Origin: Pseudomonas azotoformans
Lineage (GTDB): Bacteria > Pseudomonadota > Gammaproteobacteria > Pseudomonadales > Pseudomonadaceae
Direction: 5' to 3'
DNA: 64,000 bases
NCBI RefSeq assembly: GCF_900103345.1
Contig: NZ_LT629702.1
Coordinates: forward strand, 5,378,501 to 5,442,500
Of the stretch, positions 59,548-64,000 are shown one piece after another. Made by a program: the position numbers and the translations under genes. Every line of letters starts with the position of its first letter. Within the stretch, counting starts at the first letter, position 1. Under the pieces are notes generated by a model, which worked only from the letters and a program-made list of their open reading frames with translations, ran no database searches and had not been told where the DNA came from.

Positions 59548-60387
59548 TCAGGTGCTCCAGATTCGTGGTGAAACGGCTTCCCGGCCCAGCACCGCCGGGC
59601 GCAACAGGCGCCATAAATCGATCAGCCATGCGCGCGCCAGCAGCGCTTCACTGGCCAGGCAGCGGGCGACCAGCAAGCCCGGCAATTGGGTCAGGTCGCC
59701 GCGCACGGCGTGGGGCAGGGCGCGGCAGGTTTCCAGCAGCTCGGGTTCGATATCGCCGGTGAGCAGCAACGTCGCGAACACCGGCTGGCCATCCAGCCCG
59801 ATGGGCGACTCCAGCAAGCCGTCGGCACCCACAATGCGCTGGCGTTCATGCCAGAGCAACTGGCCGTCGCGACGAATATCCAGCTGTGCTTGAAAATGCC
59901 CCAGATCGAAGCGTTCACCGCTGGCCGGTCGACCCAGGGCAACCACGTCCCAGTAAAACAGACGGGCATCGCCCTGCAGGTCGATGCGCGTGGTGAGTTC
60001 GGCCTGGGCCGCACTGAACACGATGGTTTCCTGGGGCAGCCACTCCAGCGTGGCACCGGCCTCAACCTTCAATTCGAGTTGCTGGAACGCTGGGCCCTTG
60101 GCGCGATACCACTTGGCGGCGCCGGGGCTGGTCAGTTGGGCCCAGGCGCCTTCGGCGACATGGGCGCGGATGTCCAGGCGGTCGCCACCGGCAATTCCGC
60201 CGGGCGGATGCACGATGATGTGCTGGCACACCTCGGGGCCTTCGGCGTACAGATGCTTTTGCACCCGCAGCGGGCCGAGGTGGCGACGCATCACCGGGCG
60301 CGTGGTGTCACCGAAACGCGCATAGCCGAGTTCCAGCTCGGCATGCCAGCTGGGGGTGAACAGGGCGGTGGAGGCGGGCAGGTTCAT
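59548..60387 (-). CDS. ureD: Urease accessory protein UreD
   Basis: UreD is the scaffold that binds apo-urease during nickel insertion. The 279-residue beta-rich protein shows [24 protein letters not shown] and [12 protein letters not shown], all typical. It is the first gene of the structural operon, behind a sigma-54 promoter. Confidence 0.97.
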   Translation of the reverse strand: MNLPASTALFTPSWHAELELGYARFGDTTRPVMRRHLGPLRVQKHLYAEGPEVCQHIIVHPPGGIAGGDRLDIRAHVAEGAWAQLTSPGAAKWYRAKGPAFQQLELKVEAGATLEWLPQETIVFSAAQAELTTRIDLQGDARLFYWDVVALGRPASGERFDLGHFQAQLDIRRDGQLLWHERQRIVGADGLLESPIGLDGQPVFATLLLTGDIEPELLETCRALPHAVRGDLTQLPGLLVARCLASEALLARAWLIDLWRLLRPAVLGREAVSPRIWST

Positions 60388-60431
60388 GGTGAGTGCTTGA
60401 GGTCTTTTTTGAACAGCTTTTCCTCAGGTGT

Positions 60432-60447
60432 AGCAAAGGACGTGCCG
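60432..60447 (-). promoter_or_regulatory. ureD: Sigma-54 promoter of ureD operon
   Basis: On the minus strand CGGCACGTCCTTTGCT matches the -24/-12 consensus except for the first T. GG at 60446-60445 and GC at 60434-60433 are ten bases apart. The expected start is near 60421, about 34 bases before the ureD ATG. Confidence 0.8.
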
Positions 60448-60486
60448 GGGTGGAACACGGATTAGCGGTCGGTCCTGGTGGAGGTG

Positions 60487-60503
60487 TGCACTGTTGTGGT
60501 GCC
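60487..60503. promoter_or_regulatory. NtrC-like site 1 upstream of ureD
   Basis: TGCACTGTTGTGGTGCC matches TGCACY-N5-GGTGCA at 11 of 12 defined positions. It is centred about 74 bases upstream of the predicted transcription start. Confidence 0.7.
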
Positions 60504-60528
60504 GTGCCGTCTTGAGCGATTCATTCAA

Positions 60529-60545
60529 TGCGCTGTTGTGGTGCG
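60529..60545. promoter_or_regulatory. NtrC-like site 2 upstream of ureD
   Basis: TGCGCTGTTGTGGTGCG is a second, slightly weaker copy, with the same CTGTTGTGGTGC core, 42 bases from site 1, close to four helical turns. Confidence 0.55.
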
Positions 60546-60633
60546 CTCGGCCAGATATAGTTAGGCCCCTTCAGGAAGGGCGGGAGCGTTAGATGGGCGT
60601 TTCTTCCTCGACCCTTCCCGAAGGTGCTGCACG

Positions 60634-63600
60634 ATGGACATCCATGACACGCCACAACCCGATGGTGTTCGGCAAAACCCCGTCTCAGATGGGCAACTGC
60701 CTGCCCTCAGCCCACCCTTTATCAGCGCCGATGATGCGGCGTATTGGGCCCATACCCAAATAGGCAGCCAGCGCGAACGCGAGTACGGCGGTGCGATTCT
60801 CAAGCACGCAGGCCTGTTTTTCGCGACAGTGCCCAAGCAGGGTGCGACCAAGCAACTAGCGCTAGATAGCGTGATCCCGATCAAGGATGGCAAGCCGATC
60901 TTGCCGGCGGATTACACCTGCTCCGGGTTTTACCACTCCCATCCCGATACCGATGATGACTTTCCCTCAAGGATGTTCCCGGCCAGGCAGCGTTCAATTC
61001 TGCGCGGCTTGTTTTCGTACCCCGACATGCAGGTCATTTTTCGCTTGAGCGGCCATGTACCTGCGCATTATCTGTCGGGGCCAGATGGCACTTTGTTGAA
61101 ATTTGTCGTGCGAACCCAGGCAAAGTTGCAGGCGTTTCTGACCCGGCTGGACCCCGCCATCCACCCTGAGATCGACTTTTTCACGGACTATGTGCCGGAG
61201 GTGGCCGAGGCCGGCGCACTGTGGGTACTGGTGCCCAACGCTGCCTGGGGCGGTGTGCGCGGGCGGGTCAGCAAGGACTGGGTGCTCAAGGAGTGGCTGA
61301 AGAACACGCCCTTGAAGGGCGGCGAGCGGATGCAACCGTTCTCTTCCGCTGTCTTTGCATTCTCACAACTGTCAGCGCTGATTGCTTTCACGGACCAGGC
61401 ATTTGACCAGCCGTTCTGGGGGTATCTGCTCAAGGCGGCAGACCGCGATGAATACGTCTATGTGCCTGGCGAGGGCACCGTGGATGAATGGGGCCCGCCG
61501 CACACACTATTCCCGCCTGGCGCCGACGGTCAGACGCAACTGCCGCCAGGCTTTCTGATCGAGGGCGTCTTGATGCGCCTGGTCGATAAAACCAAGCCCC
61601 CCTTTTTACCCTTGCACCTGGCAAGTCTGGTCGAGGTGTTGGCCGACGCGCCGAATCTATTCGACCCCCTGCGCCCGCCGGTCCTGTTGCAACGGCTCCC
61701 CGATGGAGGCTTGAACAGTTACAGGCTCTCGGGCACGGATGCCGAGTCATTGTTGCTGGGCAAGGGCGGGGCGTTCGCACGGCGGCAGATCGAGACCGGC
61801 GCGCTCACGGTGTTCCGTTACTTTGACCGGTTGGCGAGCATGGGCGAGATGTCAGTCCTTAAGGCGGGGGTGATTTGGCAACACCCTGGAAAAATACATC
61901 CGTGGTTTGAAGAGCTGCAACCCCATTTCAGCCCGGATTTTCTCAGGCCCGATGACGCTGCCCGATACCTCAGTGAGCAAGTGTCGCGGCGTGACATCTC
62001 CCATTTTGGCTACATCCTGCAGCGCACGGACGGCAGGTTTGTGGCGACCGGACTGATCACCGACATCAACCGACTGGTGAGTATGGGGCTGTCAAAAGGT
62101 CGCGTTCTCGACGTCCTGGCGTTGCCCGCAGATTATCGTTATTACGGTTTTTTCGTTGCGGTGGGCAGCAATCCTGAAGAATTGAAGCGGATGCTGGCTT
62201 CCCAGCCGGATGCTGAGGTAAGGCGCTCGCTGGATGAGCGTTTGCTGTTGACGCTGACGATTCCCTATCGAAACTACGTCGCCAGCCTGACCGCGGATGG
62301 GCAGCCCATTCCTTGCCTTTACTATTCAGGCACGACGGGTTCGCTGGTCAAATACGTGCGCAGCGGCAGCCCACAAGAGCGCGAGTTTCATACGGCGCTG
62401 ACAGCGATTATCGACACCGGTATCTTCAAGCCCCGTTTGGATGGTTTCCGTGGTACGCCCCTGCAAGTCGTCAGCAAGATGGCAAGCCTGGGTGAGTTTC
62501 ACGTCATCGAGACCAATGCGGTCTTCGGCAACTCCCGTGGCCGGCTGCCTGTGACATGGAATGCCTTTGAGCCGTTTGTCTCCGTGTCTCCTGTCGAACC
62601 GCCGTACAACTGGATAGTGACTGTCCCGGAACTGGCAGCTGAAGTGGCGCACGGGCAGTTCGGCCTCAAGCCGGAACTGCGACAAGTCGCGTTTATTTTG
62701 AAGGCTACCGGAGCCGAAGCGTATTTCTCGACACAGCCTGCGCCCATCGGTAGCCGTCTGTTTTCACCGTCGACGGTTTTTACCCAGGACGCCAACGGTG
62801 ATCCAGTGATACCCGAAGGCTATGAGGTCCACGGGATTTGCTATCAGTCGCTGCCTGAAATCGGGATGAAAACCCTTCAACACTGGTTGTACGAAAGCTT
62901 TGTCGCGCCCCAGGACCTGGCGGCTGTCATCGCACAGGCCCGTTCGAACCGTACGCTGCGTGCGCTTTACGTGAGTACGCGTGACGGCGCGCAGCTGCGA
63001 TACCGCTTCAGCGGAACGGGGTTGGAGAGCCAGCTGTATGGCGTCACGCCCACCGGGGAGGTCAACGATAATGGCCATCAGGCGAGCTTGCGCTCCGGGG
63101 CCGTGACGCCTACGGAGTATGTACTGCGGGTGGCGGCGGCGGGCGAGCTGTCGGTGTTGGTGGCCGGCAAGCTGTGGGACGTCCAGGGCCGCGTGGAACC
63201 AACCTGGCGGCCCTTTGCGCGCTACCGCATGCCGGAGTTCAGTGCGCCGTTTCTGCAGGCCGATGATGCCGCACGGTTTGCCCATGAACAGGTGGGTGCC
63301 GATCGTTACGCTGAATACTGCGGTTGCATCCTCAAGACCCCCGACCAGCGTTTTGTCGCCACGCTGCCGGTGGCCTGCCGGGAGGCGCAGCGGTTTGCCA
63401 TCGGCACGGTGTTTCCGGCGGACCACAGCGGTGTGCTGCTGATCCCCGAGCCCTACGTGCTCTATGGGCAATACGCGTCATGTCGGTCGGTTGCCCGGCT
63501 GGACAAGGCGCGCATGCTGCGCAACGGCTGGTCACGGGAGGAGGCCAGCGTCGATTGGCAACTGTTCAGCGATGCCGATCTGCGCCACCTTATCGGTAAT

Positions 63601-64000
63601 CGCCATTGGGTCTCCACCGGCTACCTCTCCTGCGACGATGACGGCCTGATTGCCTTTGACCTTACGGGCGCCAAGGACCAATTGGATGAATTGAACCCGG
63701 ACACCTCCTCGGCGCCCCGCGAGCCGCAGGCCAGGGTGCGGCACTTGTCGGCCATCGGCTTGCGCATTGTGCTCGGCAGCCCTTTGTGGGGATTGCCTGG
63801 CAATGTCTCGCCAACCTGGCGTGCCTACGCGCCGGCAGCGACCTTTGAAAAACCGCAGCAGGTGGCGTTTGGTGCGATATTTTCCACGGCCAGGGATGCT
63901 GTCGCAGACGCCCACGCGCGGTTGCGCCGACGCGCTCATGCCGCCCAGACGGGCTTTGCTTTTTTGCTCAAGCACGCCGATAAAGACCACTACGTGCTGA
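60634..64000 (+). CDS. Large tandem-module protein, DUF4329-like, 3' end beyond window
   Basis: ATG 60634 is preceded by GAAGG at a good distance, and the frame stays open to the last base (1122 codons), so the end is missing. No signal peptide is seen. The protein is a tandem array of at least six modules beginning near residues 29, 236, 436, 665, 873 and 1080. Each module opens with a helix and strand pattern like A-A-x-F-A-x-x-Q, then Y-x-G-x-I-L-K-x-x-D-x-x-F-V-A-T, for example DDAAYWAHTQIG with EYGGAILKHAGLFFATVP, and DDAARFAHEQVG with CGCILKTPDQRFVATLP. Module 1 also has GFYHSHPDTDD, as in DUF4329/JAB-like folds; later modules lack these histidines. Function unknown. It is divergent from ureD. 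Confidence 0.8.
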   Translation, partial: MDIHDTPQPDGVRQNPVSDGQLPALSPPFISADDAAYWAHTQIGSQREREYGGAILKHAGLFFATVPKQGATKQLALDSVIPIKDGKPILPADYTCSGFYHSHPDTDDDFPSRMFPARQRSILRGLFSYPDMQVIFRLSGHVPAHYLSGPDGTLLKFVVRTQAKLQAFLTRLDPAIHPEIDFFTDYVPEVAEAGALWVLVPNAAWGGVRGRVSKDWVLKEWLKNTPLKGGERMQPFSSAVFAFSQLSALIAFTDQAFDQPFWGYLLKAADRDEYVYVPGEGTVDEWGPPHTLFPPGADGQTQLPPGFLIEGVLMRLVDKTKPPFLPLHLASLVEVLADAPNLFDPLRPPVLLQRLPDGGLNSYRLSGTDAESLLLGKGGAFARRQIETGALTVFRYFDRLASMGEMSVLKAGVIWQHPGKIHPWFEELQPHFSPDFLRPDDAARYLSEQVSRRDISHFGYILQRTDGRFVATGLITDINRLVSMGLSKGRVLDVLALPADYRYYGFFVAVGSNPEELKRMLASQPDAEVRRSLDERLLLTLTIPYRNYVASLTADGQPIPCLYYSGTTGSLVKYVRSGSPQEREFHTALTAIIDTGIFKPRLDGFRGTPLQVVSKMASLGEFHVIETNAVFGNSRGRLPVTWNAFEPFVSVSPVEPPYNWIVTVPELAAEVAHGQFGLKPELRQVAFILKATGAEAYFSTQPAPIGSRLFSPSTVFTQDANGDPVIPEGYEVHGICYQSLPEIGMKTLQHWLYESFVAPQDLAAVIAQARSNRTLRALYVSTRDGAQLRYRFSGTGLESQLYGVTPTGEVNDNGHQASLRSGAVTPTEYVLRVAAAGELSVLVAGKLWDVQGRVEPTWRPFARYRMPEFSAPFLQADDAARFAHEQVGADRYAEYCGCILKTPDQRFVATLPVACREAQRFAIGTVFPADHSGVLLIPEPYVLYGQYASCRSVARLDKARMLRNGWSREEASVDWQLFSDADLRHLIGNRHWVSTGYLSCDDDGLIAFDLTGAKDQLDELNPDTSSAPREPQARVRHLSAIGLRIVLGSPLWGLPGNVSPTWRAYAPAATFEKPQQVAFGAIFSTARDAVADAHARLRRRAHAAQTGFAFLLKHADKDHYVL

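Noticed and set aside
60561..60893. 110-codon minus-strand frame at the start of the tandem-module gene
   Set aside because: Antisense to the first module, whose frame stays open for more than 1100 codons and has a ribosome-binding site.

Overview
The window looks like a chromosomal segment of a Pseudomonas fluorescens-group bacterium. It has high GC, about fifteen paired REP elements of the kinds scattered through P. fluorescens genomes, and a gene order that I recall as matching the azurin-to-urease region of P. aeruginosa (transglutaminase genes, azu, nadE-pncB, amaR-amaB-amaA, a branched-chain-type ABC transporter, split urease genes, desT, a bacterioferritin-like gene, a YegD-like Hsp70). 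The assignment is from recognition only; no database search was run.

Layout. 0-6.1 kb: a transglutaminase/DUF2126 gene cut by the window start, a circularly permuted ATP-grasp/alpha-E protein and a second transglutaminase, which together resemble a predicted peptide-ligation system. 6.2-13.6 kb: a small charged protein, azurin, nadE-pncB, and a LysR gene divergent from amaB-amaA (pipecolate/lysine catabolism). 13.6-19.1 kb: a five-gene ABC amino-acid importer behind a near-perfect sigma-54 promoter. 19.1-19.9 kb: a non-coding stretch with four DnaA-box-like sites. 19.9-25.6 kb: an SDR, a cation-efflux protein, an AGE epimerase and the urease accessory genes ureE-F-G-J with their own sigma-54-like promoter. 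25.6-37.7 kb: NlpC/P60 protein, DesT-like regulator, repeat-rich exported protein, AsmA, ferritin-like protein, lipase, EamA/AraC divergent pair, PsiF, AI-2E family transporter, YegD-like Hsp70 and CbpA.

37.8-56.1 kb is the most unusual part. Three giant genes (2306, 2010 and 1698 codons) encode proteins with a DUF6543/dermonecrotic-toxin-like N-terminal part, leucine-rich repeats and a C-terminal NEL-type E3 ubiquitin ligase domain with the C-x-D catalytic motif. Two are tandem on the minus strand and the third is divergent from them. They carry three, two and one LRR blocks. The third gene shares its stop tetranucleotide CTAG with the convergent ureC.

56.1-60.6 kb: the urease structural operon ureD-ureA-(PAT acetyltransferase)-ureB-ureC, with a second acetyltransferase and a REP pair inserted, driven by a sigma-54 promoter with two NtrC-like sites. 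60.6 kb to the end: a gene open at the window edge encoding at least six tandem ~205-residue modules that resemble DUF4329. Nitrogen scavenging (urease, amino-acid import) under sigma-54/NtrC is the clearest shared theme. The giant NEL and repeat genes look like accessory host- or eukaryote-directed functions set into that nitrogen region.
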